Shown: in pieces, positions 57,001 to 64,000 of the stretch
Position numbering within the stretch: the stretch's first letter is position 1
How the letters are laid out: every line of letters starts with the position of its first letter
Source: Miltoncostaea sp050250915
Lineage (GTDB): Bacteria > Actinomycetota > Thermoleophilia > Miltoncostaeales > Miltoncostaeaceae
Length of the DNA: 64,000 nt
Assembly (NCBI GenBank): GCA_050250915.1
Contig: JBFWNT010000003.1
Coordinates: forward strand, 124,001-188,000
Reading direction: 5' to 3'
Position numbers and translations under genes: made by a program
Notes under the pieces: model-generated
The model's input: the letters and a program-made list of their open reading frames with translations, nothing else
Database searches by the model: none
Told to the model about the DNA's origin: nothing

Positions 57001-57547
57001 GCCCGCTCTCCGCGGACAGGTCGAAGGCGAGCCGCGTGAAGTCCTTGACCTCCTGGGCGGTCGACGGCTCCAGCAGCGGGATCCGCGCGCCCGCCAGCGT
57101 CAGGCGGCTGTCGGCGCCCACCTGGGTGGACGACAGAGCCGGGTCGTCGCCGACCACCACCACGCCGGCCGCCCCCCGGGCGGGCCGCGCGGCGTTGGCG
57201 ATCGCGAGGCCGTCGAGGGCGACGTAGGCGCCCACGCTCTTGAACACGGCCAGCGCCCGCGCGCCCGGCACCTGGCGGGCGCCGTTGACCATCGCCGCGC
57301 TCTGGGCCTCGTTGTTGGCGAGGGTGGCCTCCACGCCCAGCTCGGCCAGGTAGCCCGCGTGCGCCTCGCAGATCGTGAAGACGTCGGCGACCGGGGAGCC
57401 CGGGTAGCCCGTGACCAGCGAGACGCCGGCCTCCAGGGCCCCCTTCACGATGAGCTCGTTGCCGTCCAGGACGGCCCGCCCGTACCCCCGTCGCAGCGGC
57501 GGCCCCTCCGCCGCGCGGGCCTGCCGGTCGATCGCGAGGGTGGCCAT
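54071..57547 (-). CDS. indolepyruvate ferredoxin oxidoreductase, fused alpha-gamma form with DUF6537-like tail
   Basis: This 1158-residue enzyme oxidatively decarboxylates aryl or branched 2-oxo acids to acyl-CoA, passing electrons to ferredoxin. An N-terminal pyrophosphate-binding half begins GYGRAVLDGNELIVKGALEA. YCAGCPHRGTSSP lies near 420, TPP/Mg motif VGDGTFFHGEMSTIANAIKA near 505, and an Fe-S region CENCRECTRATGCPG near 640 with CVDDGYC near 670. The gamma domain (LAGVGGMGIGVAGRILIEAA from ~725) and a tail from ~920 to 1158 follow. The second Fe-S motif has Asp at the usual second Cys position. GAGGAG precedes ATG 57547; the gene is first in the operon, facing an Lrp gene. Confidence 0.92.
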   Translation of the reverse strand: MATLAIDRQARAAEGPPLRRGYGRAVLDGNELIVKGALEAGVSLVTGYPGSPVADVFTICEAHAGYLAELGVEATLANNEAQSAAMVNGARQVPGARALAVFKSVGAYVALDGLAIANAARPARGAAGVVVVGDDPALSSTQVGADSRLTLAGARIPLLEPSTAQEVKDFTRLAFDLSAESGLVVGVIVTTVQADGAGVVDLAPNRAPVVGPRDRIALDTRAIRMDHAVSLPPFATSLEADILERRLPLLSAAARAGGVDRLEPARGRAHRFGIAVSGAAYPLLRRALLELELDGQVPVLRLGLTWPVDAAAVRRLADRVDEVVVMEERAGHLEDQVRRALEGRRQAVWGKAFPGGVRGFPEGSGMDPDIALAALSRLVLGSADAFPAASADRARAAEERARALTARALAVTPRTPTYCAGCPHRGTSSPMLEIRTRLMDPDYMRRVHGSAPVDVIAHGGIGCYSMAVLPPFGEMHDLSAMGLGGATGAGAAPHVTNKHYVLVGDGTFFHGEMSTIANAIKARQDILYVILDNKNTAMTGHQGTPASETDLMGRPQTPLEIERIVAAMGPDFLARSNPDDREGHMALLERALLMDGTRVVISDKECAITSGRRRRAERAATVAERGHLPEVTRYNIAEETCENCRECTRATGCPGLELAQTPLGQKVAISEDVCVDDGYCAAIKACPSFERVTIHRSRPPAERTMADLTPPPAPDVHRADGPYRVHLAGVGGMGIGVAGRILIEAAAGEWPEVEVFHRKGMAQRGGGVFSHVVMHDGAVPLPAEIAAGEADLIIGLDPIECARALRLASPARTAAVMDTHRRPTTSILTGDASHPEDLLERANAETRPGGLLATDVSAAAKRVLGDRIYANVALLGAAWQRGWIPMPLEAMESAVRAVTGRRAEANLRAFLLGRVLAATDADPAAPDTADALIDREEGWIRSRRERRAFRAAVERARASGLGESAMRMLAPRLPEIVAWGGAAYADAYLDGVERVRAAAPALVPAAVHNLHRAMAIKDEVFVAHQLTSGRKYARDRERFGIDRARGDRITYEHLNRPAFDLMGRHVEWDMTTRDWQLRLVRRARFLRRLMPSWHRRERAFRDWYAGEVVGAVHEGRLRGAAAEEALRLPETVTGFRGVRYPKEDAAYARFARLMEEGR

Positions 57548-57643
57548 CCGGAGCTCCTCGGGTGGTTCGTATCGATTGCCACCATCGAGGTTAGGCGCTA
57601 AAGATTTCTCGTCCTATCCCACTTCGTTTCGAGATCGGCGGCC
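57548..57643. promoter_or_regulatory. divergent control region between the IOR operon and lrp
   Basis: This 96-base gap is A+T-richer than its surroundings and holds TATCGATTGCCACCATCGA (an imperfect dyad), TTAGGCGCTAA and AAAGATTTCTC. Read leftward, TAACCT could be a -10 box for the operon. Lrp proteins bind degenerate A+T-rich dyads in just such positions, so feedback by the adjacent Lrp protein is likely. Confidence 0.4.
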
Positions 57644-58105
57644 ATGGACGAGCTAGACCGAAATATTCTTCAGCACCTCGTGCACGACGGGCGCATGTCG
57701 TTCGCGGCGATCGGGCGGGCCGTGAAGCTCTCGACGCCGGCCGTCCACCACCGGGTGCGCCAGCTGGAGCGGCGCGGCGTGATCACCGGCTACGGCGCCC
57801 GGGTGAGCCCCGCGGCGATCGGGCTGGGGCTGTCCGGGCTGGTGGCCGTCGAGTCGGCCGGCAGCCTCGGGGAGATCGTGCGGGCGGCGCGCGCCATGCC
57901 GGAGGTGGAGGCCTGCTGGTCGAGCGCCGGCACCAGCGACCTGATCCTGAAGGTGCGCGCCGGCGACCCCCCCGCGATGGAGCACCTGCTGGTGCGGCTG
58001 CGCGAGCTGCCGGGGGTCGAGCGCACCCGCACCTCGATCCTTCTGGAGGCCCACTTCGAGCGGGAGCCGGACCCCGCCGCGCTGGGGGAGACGGCGCCGG
58101 GCTGA
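57644..58105 (+). CDS. Lrp/AsnC-family regulator
   Basis: This 153-residue protein starts MDELDRNILQHLVHDGRMSF and continues AIGRAVKLSTPAVHHRVRQL, the Lrp helix-turn-helix. A RAM-type ligand-binding domain follows (SGLVAVESAGSLGEIVRAAR, EVEACWSSAGTSDLILKVRA). It probably senses an amino acid and controls the divergent amino-acid oxidation operon. Its stop is one base from the end of the diguanylate cyclase gene. Confidence 0.92.
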   Translation: MDELDRNILQHLVHDGRMSFAAIGRAVKLSTPAVHHRVRQLERRGVITGYGARVSPAAIGLGLSGLVAVESAGSLGEIVRAARAMPEVEACWSSAGTSDLILKVRAGDPPAMEHLLVRLRELPGVERTRTSILLEAHFEREPDPAALGETAPG

Positions 58106-58106
58106 G

Positions 58107-59135
58107 CTAGCGCGCGTCCACCTGATCGGGGGCGTGGCGCACCACCAGGTCGCGGCCGTGGTGCTTGGCCCAGTAGAGGGCGCGGTCGGCGAGCGCGAAC
58201 AGCCGCTCCCCGTCCCCCGCCGCGGCGAGGTCGCAGACCCCGGCGGAGATGGTCACGCGGCCGACGTCGCTGAAGTCGTGGGCGGCCATGGCGGCGCGGG
58301 CGCGGTCGGCGGCCTCCCAGGCCGACGCGTCGTCGGTCTCGGGCATGAGCCACGCGAACTCCTCGCCGCCCATCCGCGCGACCAGGTCGTCGCGGCGCGC
58401 CTCCGCCTGGAGGATCCTCCCCGCCTCCACCAGGACGCGGTCGCCCATCAGGTGGCCGTGGGAGTCGTTGACGCGCTTGAAGTGGTCCAGGTCCATGACC
58501 GCCAGCGCGAGGGGCCTCCCGTGGCGGGCGGCGCGCTGGACCTCGGCGGCCAGGCGCTCCTGGAAGGCGCGGTGGTTCGCCAGGCCGGTCAGCGGATCCG
58601 TGGCCGCGCGGCGCTCGGCGTCGGCGAGGCTGCGCAGCGTCTGCTCGTGCAGGCGCGCGTTCGCCAGCGCCATGCTGGCCAGGGCCGCGAGGCTGCGCGC
58701 CACCAGCAGCTCGGCGTCGGTGAGCAGGCGCGGCTCGGCCAGCTCGATGCGGAGGACGCCGAGCAGCACCTCGCGCCCCCCGTCGGCGATCGAGGCGTGC
58801 GAAAGCGGCAGCGCCACCTGGCCGCGCTCGGGGTCGGCGCCGTCGATCGCGTCGGCCGGCCGGCCGGGGGCGCACGCGGCGCAGGTCACGCGCCGGGCCC
58901 CCAGCGCGCGCTCGGCCGACGCCGCGATCCCCGCGAGCGTGTCCGACAGGGCGAGCGGGGTGGTGAAGACCTCGACGGCCGTCTCGCCCACGATCCGGGC
59001 GCGCGCCTCGGCCTCGCGGAGGTCGCGGACGGTGTCGTACAGCTCGCGGGTGACGCGCTCCGCGATCTCCTCCGCCGCGAGCCGCGCCCGGCGCTCCCGT
59101 TCAGCGCGCTGGTTCGCGCGCTCGAGGTCGGTCAC
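58107..59135 (-). CDS. GAF-GGDEF diguanylate cyclase, partner of the H-NOX protein
   Basis: This 342-residue protein has a basic coiled-coil start (NQRAERERRARLAAEEIAER), a GAF-like middle (~60-175) and a complete GGDEF domain: DPLTGLANHRAFQERLAAEV, VMDLDHFKRVNDSHGHLMGD and VARMGGEEFAWLMPETD. The inhibitory I-site RRDD lies five residues before GGEEF. It makes c-di-GMP. GTG 59135 overlaps the H-NOX stop by GTGA, so the heme sensor is very likely its input. It resembles the H-NOX/diguanylate cyclase pairs known from other bacteria. Confidence 0.92.
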   Translation of the reverse strand: MTDLERANQRAERERRARLAAEEIAERVTRELYDTVRDLREAEARARIVGETAVEVFTTPLALSDTLAGIAASAERALGARRVTCAACAPGRPADAIDGADPERGQVALPLSHASIADGGREVLLGVLRIELAEPRLLTDAELLVARSLAALASMALANARLHEQTLRSLADAERRAATDPLTGLANHRAFQERLAAEVQRAARHGRPLALAVMDLDHFKRVNDSHGHLMGDRVLVEAGRILQAEARRDDLVARMGGEEFAWLMPETDDASAWEAADRARAAMAAHDFSDVGRVTISAGVCDLAAAGDGERLFALADRALYWAKHHGRDLVVRHAPDQVDAR

Positions 59136-59668
59136 CCGAATGTCGCCACGAAGGTGCACCGGGAGGCACCGTCCCTCATGCAGTCGGTGTGCCGGAGCGC
59201 GAGGGTCTCCCCGAACTGCGCCGCCGTGGCCTGGATCATCCCCTCGGCCATCGCGCACAGGCGGCGTTCCGAGACGTAGTGCAGCACCAGCATCTCGGGG
59301 GCGGGGTCCTCGAACTCGAAGCGCGGCGGCCGCGCGTCGGGGTAGAGCTTCACCACGTCCGGGTGGACGGTGTCGTCCAGGCGGAGCAGGAACGACTTGG
59401 CGGAGTCGTGGCCGGCCGTGAACTCGGGGTAGCGGGCCACGAGCCGCGGCAGCGCCGAGCGGCCGAAGCCGCGCAGCACCTCGTCGGCGGGGGCGCCGAC
59501 GCGCTCGCAGATGGCCGCGACCAGGTCGAGGGCCTCCTGGTCGTCGTAGTTGCCGAGGCTGGTGTACGCGCCGTCGGCGCCCACGTCCTCGAGCACCCGC
59601 TCCCAGGCGTCGACGCCGTGCGCCTCCACGACGGCCTCCTCCAGGAGGTTGAACACGATGCCCTTCAC
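59132..59668 (-). CDS. H-NOX heme-binding gas sensor
   Basis: This 178-residue protein is a stand-alone H-NOX (heme nitric oxide/oxygen-binding) domain. The proximal heme ligand His is at position 102 (TVHPDVVKLYPDARPPRF) and the heme-propionate motif Tyr-x-Ser-x-Arg is at 131-135 (HYVSERRLCAMAEGM), exactly the canonical numbering. It senses NO (or O2) and should modulate the coupled cyclase. GTG 59668 is seven bases after GGGAGG. The distal pocket has no obvious Tyr equivalent, which favours NO over O2, though that is a guess. Confidence 0.93.
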   Translation of the reverse strand: MKGIVFNLLEEAVVEAHGVDAWERVLEDVGADGAYTSLGNYDDQEALDLVAAICERVGAPADEVLRGFGRSALPRLVARYPEFTAGHDSAKSFLLRLDDTVHPDVVKLYPDARPPRFEFEDPAPEMLVLHYVSERRLCAMAEGMIQATAAQFGETLALRHTDCMRDGASRCTFVATFG

Positions 59669-59748
59669 GATGATGCCTCCCCGACGGGTCTCGCGAGAGG
59701 TATCGGCCTCCCGGCGGGGCGCGTGAGCGTCGCGGGCACCGCGCGGGT

Positions 59749-60864
59749 TCAGCCCAACGGGACCATCCGCACCTCGCGCGGGCCGTCGCCGGGGTGCGTC
59801 ATGCGCATGAGCCGGCGGCCCTCGGCGGCGAGCGACCGGGCGGCCCGCGCCGGCACCGGCCGCAGGTGCCGCACCGTCAGGGTCACGCCGCCGTCCGCGG
59901 CGTCCCCGTCGGTCCACCAGGTGCCGAGCACCGTCCCGTCCAGCAGCACCGACCCGCGGACGCGGCCGGGCGCCGCGGCGAGCCGGCGGCGGTCGTCGTC
60001 GCCTCCGAAGCGGCTCCGGTCGGCGTGGGAGAGCAGCACGTTGTCGTAGACGGGCAGGAAGCGCGGCGGGGCGGGGACGTCCGGCCCGGGGCGGGGCGCG
60101 TCGTCGACGTCCAGCAGCTCGCGGCCGCGCTCGTCGCGGAACGCCCGCAGGCCGGGGCGGAGGCCCTCGAGCACCGGCCGCATCGACGGCAGCCCCGACC
60201 AGGCGGCCAGGTCGGCCGGCGTCGCCGGACCGAACGCGGCGAGGTAGCGCAGCGCGATGCGCTCCCGGTCCGGGCGGGCGGCGAGGGGGCGCCCCAGCCA
60301 CACCTCGGCGTCGGCGAGCGTGACCTGCCGCGCCATCCCCCACACCCCGCGGGGCGGCACCTGCACCAGCGGCAGGTGGTTGCGGCACAGGTACGCGAGG
60401 GCGCCGGGCGTGCGGTCCGGGAAGTGGCGGGCCAGCTCGGCGCGCAGCTCCGGGATGGTGCGCGGCTCCGCCAGGAACGGCCGGGCGACCTCCAGGACCG
60501 GGCCGGGGTCGACCGTCGCCAGCTCGGCCTTGAACTCCTGGTGGACGGTCAGCTCGCGGTCCAGGATCGGCTGCACCGGCGGCCGCAACTCCCGGCAGTC
60601 CTCGGCGGTGACCAGATGGATCGTCCCGCGCATCAGCACGATCCGGACGGCCTCGCGGCCGGTCAGCAGGGCCGCGAGCGACGCCGGCCGGAACCCCCTG
60701 AGCCGGCTCCAGAGCCCCACGTACGGGTCGAGCGGCTCCTGAGCCTGGAGGCCGACCAGGCGCGACACGGCCTCCCGGACGGGCACGTCGGCCCGCTCCA
60801 GGAGCATCTGGCGCGCGAGCGTTGCGCGGTTCAGCGCCCGCGCGCCGATCGGCTCGGCGGCCAC
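59749..60864 (-). CDS. AlkZ-like winged-helix DNA glycosylase family protein
   Basis: This 371-residue protein belongs to the HTH_42/AlkZ family of winged-helix glycosylases that unhook interstrand crosslinks or bulky alkyl adducts. The catalytic Gln-x-Gln is visible as LVGLQAQEPLDPYVGLWSRL with Gln40 and Gln42. IVLMRGTIHLVTAEDCRELR and LPVYDNVLLSHADRSRF are further family segments. GTG 60864 lies nine bases after the preceding stop, with GAGGG between. It ends the argG operon. Confidence 0.85.
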   Translation of the reverse strand: MAAEPIGARALNRATLARQMLLERADVPVREAVSRLVGLQAQEPLDPYVGLWSRLRGFRPASLAALLTGREAVRIVLMRGTIHLVTAEDCRELRPPVQPILDRELTVHQEFKAELATVDPGPVLEVARPFLAEPRTIPELRAELARHFPDRTPGALAYLCRNHLPLVQVPPRGVWGMARQVTLADAEVWLGRPLAARPDRERIALRYLAAFGPATPADLAAWSGLPSMRPVLEGLRPGLRAFRDERGRELLDVDDAPRPGPDVPAPPRFLPVYDNVLLSHADRSRFGGDDDRRRLAAAPGRVRGSVLLDGTVLGTWWTDGDAADGGVTLTVRHLRPVPARAARSLAAEGRRLMRMTHPGDGPREVRMVPLG

Positions 60865-60873
60865 GCCGGGCCC

Positions 60874-61506
60874 TCAGTCCCCGGGCGCCGCCTCCCGGGC
60901 CTGCGCCAGCAGCACGCCCCACGTGCCGCCCAGCGCCAGCCGCTCGCCGTCGGGCGACCACGCCGCCGCGCGGACGCCGCGCACCCAGCGGACCACGCTG
61001 CGGTCGTCGCGGAGGATGGCCAGCACGTCGAAGCGGCCCTCGCGGGTGAACACGGCGACCGCCGTCCCCGTGGGGTCGGCGACCGCGCCGGGCAGGTCGT
61101 CCTCGGTGAGCGAGGCCGGGTGGATCTGCGGGGGGATGGACGCGGCAGGGTCCTCCGCCGGGCGCTCCTCCTCCACCACCTTCAGGTCGGGCACCGACCA
61201 GGCCCGCAGGACGCCGGCGCTGGCGCCGCGCAGCAGGGCCCCGTCGTCCGCGAACGCCAGGGACAGCGCGGGCTCGCGCGCCGCGGCGACGATCGTGACA
61301 TGCCCGATGCCGGCGACCGGGGACGCGGGGTCGACGCCCGCCAGGGTGAGCCCGATCTGCGGCGGCGGCGAGAGCATCAGCCCGGTGGGCGGCTGGGGCC
61401 GGCGCCGACCGGGCCGGCCGGCCTGGGAGAAGACGGAGCTCACGACGCTCCACGGCCCCGGGTCGTCGCGCAGGAAGTCGGGCGGTGGCAGCGGTCGCGT
61501 GCTCAT
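60874..61506 (-). CDS. WD40/beta-propeller-like protein, unknown
   Basis: This 210-residue protein has strands with WD40-like phrases (LAFADDGALLRGASAGVLRA, AAAWSPDGERLALGGTWGVL) after a Pro/Arg-rich N-terminus. It overlaps the preceding gene, also propeller-like, by ATGA. The two may form a split propeller. No catalytic motif or signal peptide is seen. Confidence 0.65.
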   Translation of the reverse strand: MSTRPLPPPDFLRDDPGPWSVVSSVFSQAGRPGRRRPQPPTGLMLSPPPQIGLTLAGVDPASPVAGIGHVTIVAAAREPALSLAFADDGALLRGASAGVLRAWSVPDLKVVEEERPAEDPAASIPPQIHPASLTEDDLPGAVADPTGTAVAVFTREGRFDVLAILRDDRSVVRWVRGVRAAAWSPDGERLALGGTWGVLLAQAREAAPGD

Positions 61507-62426
61507 GCGTCCTCCTCGGGTGTCAGCCAGGCGCAACCCCAGTCGCCGGCCACCAGCAGGCCGTCGCGGGCGGGAGAGGGGGCGATGACGCGGGCGCCCT
61601 CGACGAGCCGGGCGATCGCGCCGTCGCGGGTCACGAGGGCGGCGACGGGGTCGGCCCCGTCGGGCGAGCCCAGCGCGATCAGGTCGCCGTCGGCCGAGAC
61701 GGCCAGCGCCGTCGCGCGCGGGACCGGCGACGGCCATGAGGTGGTGGCCTCCGCGGCGCCGGGCCCCCAGACGCTGATGGTGTCGTCCTCGTGCCGGGCG
61801 ACCAGCACCGGCGCCGTCGCGGCCGCGGCCAGCGCCGTGATCGCGGGGCCGCCGACCGCCGCCTCCCCGGGCGCGCGGGGCGCGGCGCCCGCGGAGACCC
61901 AGACGCTCCCATCCGGCGCGAAGGCGATCGCGTCGCCCCCGCCCGGCCGGCGGGCCGACGGCTCCTCCTCGCCCAGCGTCCACTCCACCACCTCGCCACC
62001 GGCGACCGCCGCCACGGCGCGGCCGTCGGCGCGGATGGCGACCGGCCCCGGGCCGAGGTCGGCGGCGATGTCGCCGAGGCTCGGCAGCACCACCGCGCGC
62101 CAGCCCCCCTCCGCGTGCAGCAGGCCCGCGTTCGCGTCGGCCGCCCCCACGGTCCGGTCGAGCCCGGGGGGCCGCCGGTCGTGGATCACCACCACCTGCG
62201 GCAGCCGCAGGCTGAACGCCGCGCCGGCGCCGGTCAGCAGCGCGAGCTTGCCGCCGGCGACCACCGTCGCCTCGCGCGCGGGGACGGGCGCGGCCGCCCG
62301 GGCGCGCAGCGGGCCGGAGTGCGGACCGGGCGCGCCGCCGTCGCCGGTGAGGGCGAAGCGCAGCCCGCGCTGGCCCCGCTCCACCCGCGAGACCGCGGGG
62401 ACCGTCCCCGGCTCGACGGGGAGCAT
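61503..62426 (-). CDS. WD40/beta-propeller-like protein downstream of argG, unknown
   Basis: This 307-residue protein shows repeated short strands with D-G/S-D turns (AIAFAPDGSVWVSAGAAPRA, DDTISVWGPGAAEATTSWPS, ALAVSADGDLIALGSPDGAD), consistent with four to five WD40-type blades. The start at ATG 62426 is 17 bases after the argG stop. No signal peptide is evident. With the next gene it might build one full propeller. The reason for its link to argG is not apparent. Confidence 0.68.
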   Translation of the reverse strand: MLPVEPGTVPAVSRVERGQRGLRFALTGDGGAPGPHSGPLRARAAAPVPAREATVVAGGKLALLTGAGAAFSLRLPQVVVIHDRRPPGLDRTVGAADANAGLLHAEGGWRAVVLPSLGDIAADLGPGPVAIRADGRAVAAVAGGEVVEWTLGEEEPSARRPGGGDAIAFAPDGSVWVSAGAAPRAPGEAAVGGPAITALAAAATAPVLVARHEDDTISVWGPGAAEATTSWPSPVPRATALAVSADGDLIALGSPDGADPVAALVTRDGAIARLVEGARVIAPSPARDGLLVAGDWGCAWLTPEEDA

Positions 62427-62443
62427 GGGCGGGCCGCCGCGCC

Positions 62444-63706
62444 TCACCCCTTCCTCCGGGCCTCGGAGATCCGGTACGCCATCCGGCTCTGGAGCGAGAA
62501 GAGCTCGATGAAGCCGGGCGCCGCGCCCTGCGAGAACGAGGCGTCGGCGTTGAACGTCGCGAGGCTCCGGTCGTAGATCGCGTTCGGCGAGCTGCGGGTG
62601 ACCGCCGTGGCGCCGCCCTTGTAGAGCCGCATCGTGATCTCGCCCTCCACCCGGCCGTTCACCCGGTCCATGAAGGCGTTGAGGTCCTGGAGCAGCGGCT
62701 CGTACCAGAGACCCTCGTAGGCGAGCTGGGCCCACAGGGCGTCGAGGGTGGGCTTGAGCGCGTTCTCCCGGCCCGTGCACACCAGCTTCTCGAGCTCGCG
62801 GTGGGCGTCGAGGATGATCTCGGCGGCCGGGACCTCGTAGAGGTCGCGCACCTTCAGCCCGACGACCCGGTCCTCGATGTGGTCGACGATCCCGACGCCG
62901 TTGCGGCAGCCGGCCTCGGCGACCCGCCGGATGAGCTCCACCAGCGGCAGCTCCTCGCCGTCGAGCGAGACGGGCAGGCCGTCGCGGAAGCCGATGCGGA
63001 TGTCCTCGGGCCGGTCCGGCGCCTCGGTGGGCGGGGTCACCAGCTGGAAGACGTCGTCCGGGGGCGGCTGGTCGAGGTCCTCGATGACGCCGCCCTCCGA
63101 GGACCGTCCCCAGAGGTTGTCGTCGATCGAGTAGGGCCGCTCCACCGACGACGACACCGGGATGCCGTGCTCCTCGGCGTACGCGATCTCCTCGTCGCGG
63201 CCCATCTGCCACTCGCGGACCGGGGCGATGACCTTCAGGTCGGGCGCGAGCGTCGCGATGGTCGCCTCGATCCGCACCTGGTCGTTGCCCTTGCCGGTGC
63301 AGCCGTGGGCGATCGTGTCGGCGTCGTGCTCGCGGGCCGCCTCGCACGCGAGCTTCGCCAGCAGCGGCCGCCCGAGCGACGTGAACAGCGGGTAACCGCC
63401 CTGGTAGCGGGCGTTCGCCCGGATCGCCGGGGCCACGTAGTCGCGGGCGAACTCCTCCTTGGCGTCCACGACCAGGCTCGCGACGGCGCCCAGGTCGAGG
63501 GCCTTCTGCCGGACCGCGTCGAAGTCGTCGGCCGGCTGGCCGAGGTCGATGCAGAGCGCCACGACCTCGGCGTCGTACTCGTCCTGGATCCACTTCAGCA
63601 TCACGGAGGTGTCCAGGCCGCCCGAGTAGAGCAGCACGACGCGGTGCACCTCGTGGGGCTGGGCGAGGTAGCCCGCGACGGGCGGGACGGGACGCTGTTC
63701 GGGCAC
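62444..63706 (-). CDS. argG: argininosuccinate synthase
   Basis: This 420-residue enzyme joins citrulline and aspartate with ATP in arginine synthesis. The PP-loop VLLYSGGLDTSVMLKWIQDE lies near residue 24, CTGKGNDQVRIEATIATLAP near 137, and the active-site strands around WGRSSEGGVIEDL near 200 are intact. GTG 63706 follows GGAGG by seven bases. No other arginine gene is adjacent in this window. Confidence 0.96.
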   Translation of the reverse strand: MPEQRPVPPVAGYLAQPHEVHRVVLLYSGGLDTSVMLKWIQDEYDAEVVALCIDLGQPADDFDAVRQKALDLGAVASLVVDAKEEFARDYVAPAIRANARYQGGYPLFTSLGRPLLAKLACEAAREHDADTIAHGCTGKGNDQVRIEATIATLAPDLKVIAPVREWQMGRDEEIAYAEEHGIPVSSSVERPYSIDDNLWGRSSEGGVIEDLDQPPPDDVFQLVTPPTEAPDRPEDIRIGFRDGLPVSLDGEELPLVELIRRVAEAGCRNGVGIVDHIEDRVVGLKVRDLYEVPAAEIILDAHRELEKLVCTGRENALKPTLDALWAQLAYEGLWYEPLLQDLNAFMDRVNGRVEGEITMRLYKGGATAVTRSSPNAIYDRSLATFNADASFSQGAAPGFIELFSLQSRMAYRISEARRKG

Positions 63707-63808
63707 GTGCGGGCCTCCGGTCGATTGGCGCCGGGAGTCTAGTGACCCCCATCAGGACTCGACCTCCGTGGGGTACCCGCGTGGTCGAGTGACGTCGTAT
63801 ACCGCCGA

Positions 63809-63814
63809 TAAGGT
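63809..63814 (+). promoter_or_regulatory. -10-like TAAGGT before the edge gene
   Basis: TAAGGT ends only four bases before ATG 63819; a GTG at 63828 gives 13 bases. It is a possible promoter, with less regular spacing than the others. Confidence 0.3.
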
Positions 63815-63818
63815 AACC

Positions 63819-64000
63819 ATGCGCTCCGTGAACCCGACCGACGCGACCTCAGTGACACCCGGCGTCCACTCATGCCTCCGCGTCCCCGCCGACCTGGCGG
63901 TGGTCACGTTCGTGCGCTCCGCGCTCGCCGCGGTGCTCGCCCGTGAGGAGTGGCCCGCGGACGGCGCCGCGCGCATGCTGCTGGCCTCCACCGAGGCCGT
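63819..64000 (+). CDS. anti-sigma-factor/serine kinase (RsbW-like), cut by window end
   Basis: The first 60 codons read MRSVNPTDATSVTPGVHSCL and LRVPADLAVVTFVRSALAAV, then DGAARMLLASTEA up to the edge. This matches the N-terminal helix and N-box region of HATPase_c_2 anti-sigma regulatory kinases (family continuation usually NAVEHG). The rest lies outside the window. It is divergent from argG. Confidence 0.7.
   Translation, partial: MRSVNPTDATSVTPGVHSCLRVPADLAVVTFVRSALAAVLAREEWPADGAARMLLASTEA

Noticed and set aside
1..64000. tRNA or rRNA genes
   Set aside because: I saw no cloverleaf with a GTTCGANNC arm and CCA-type end, and no conserved rRNA segments.

Overview
This is a gene-dense chromosomal stretch from a very G+C-rich bacterium. 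Codon third positions are almost always G or C, starts are often GTG, and stop/start overlaps of the ATGA or GTGA type are frequent. A recurrent TAnnnT hexamer sits 6-8 bases before many starts, the leaderless-mRNA arrangement known from Actinobacteria. Together with two-component SoxR, MarR, DrrAB-type and BTAD regulators, this suggests an actinobacterium, possibly a deep-branching one (class Thermoleophilia or similar). That placement is an inference: no rRNA or tRNA gene is present. I see no prophage, insertion sequence or CRISPR array.

Layout. 1-5.6 kb: a polyprenyl synthetase converges on an eight-gene, tightly overlapping minus-strand operon. It encodes six proteins I do not recognise (three with Ig-like beta domains, one with a histone-like Lys/Ala tail), then a CrtC/AttH-like lipocalin protein and an SCP2-like protein. 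A good promoter precedes it, and a giant MalT/BTAD-type regulator lies just upstream. 9-15.2 kb: MscL with an extra C-terminal domain, a small HTH protein, a DrrA-DrrB-HAD-acyl-CoA ligase operon facing a MarR regulator, and a thioesterase. 15.2-15.6 kb: an intergenic repeat block. 15.6-24.4 kb: a GCS2 ligase, an MFS pump, a PAS/GAF/GGDEF/HD-GYP protein and a HerA-like ATPase/HpcH lyase/SRPBCC operon. 24.5-25.0 kb: three very small genes. 25.1-28.4 kb: an orphan D12-class methyltransferase, then soxR divergent from an SDR-QueA pair across a textbook MerR-type promoter.

28.4-36.9 kb: a hairpin repeat, two divergent S51 peptidases (one with Cys in place of the catalytic Ser), IF-1 (apparent CTG start) and a cold-shock protein, a histidine phosphatase, a Lin0512 protein, an ABC-2 exporter, a membrane protein, a cyclophilin lipoprotein, a Usp-like protein and a DtxR-family regulator. 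36.9-45.1 kb: an iron ABC transporter (FbpC, FbpA, FbpB) interleaved with an FAD oxidoreductase, a flippase-GT2 fusion and a GT-C-like membrane protein. 45.1-45.4 kb: a second repeat block. 45.4-51.5 kb: a nucleoside phosphorylase, a LURP-one protein, a Cys-rich protein, dnaE and a SnoaL protein.

51.5-58.1 kb: a coherent amino-acid oxidation operon: fused indolepyruvate ferredoxin oxidoreductase, Leu/Glu-type dehydrogenase, acyl-CoA dehydrogenase and thioesterase, facing an Lrp regulator. 58.1-59.7 kb: an H-NOX heme sensor coupled to a diguanylate cyclase. 59.7-63.7 kb: argG followed by two WD40-like proteins and an AlkZ-like glycosylase. The right edge cuts an anti-sigma-factor-like kinase.

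The best candidates for something undescribed are the 1.0-5.5 kb operon, the dispersed ~145-bp intergenic repeat family, and the CTG starts.
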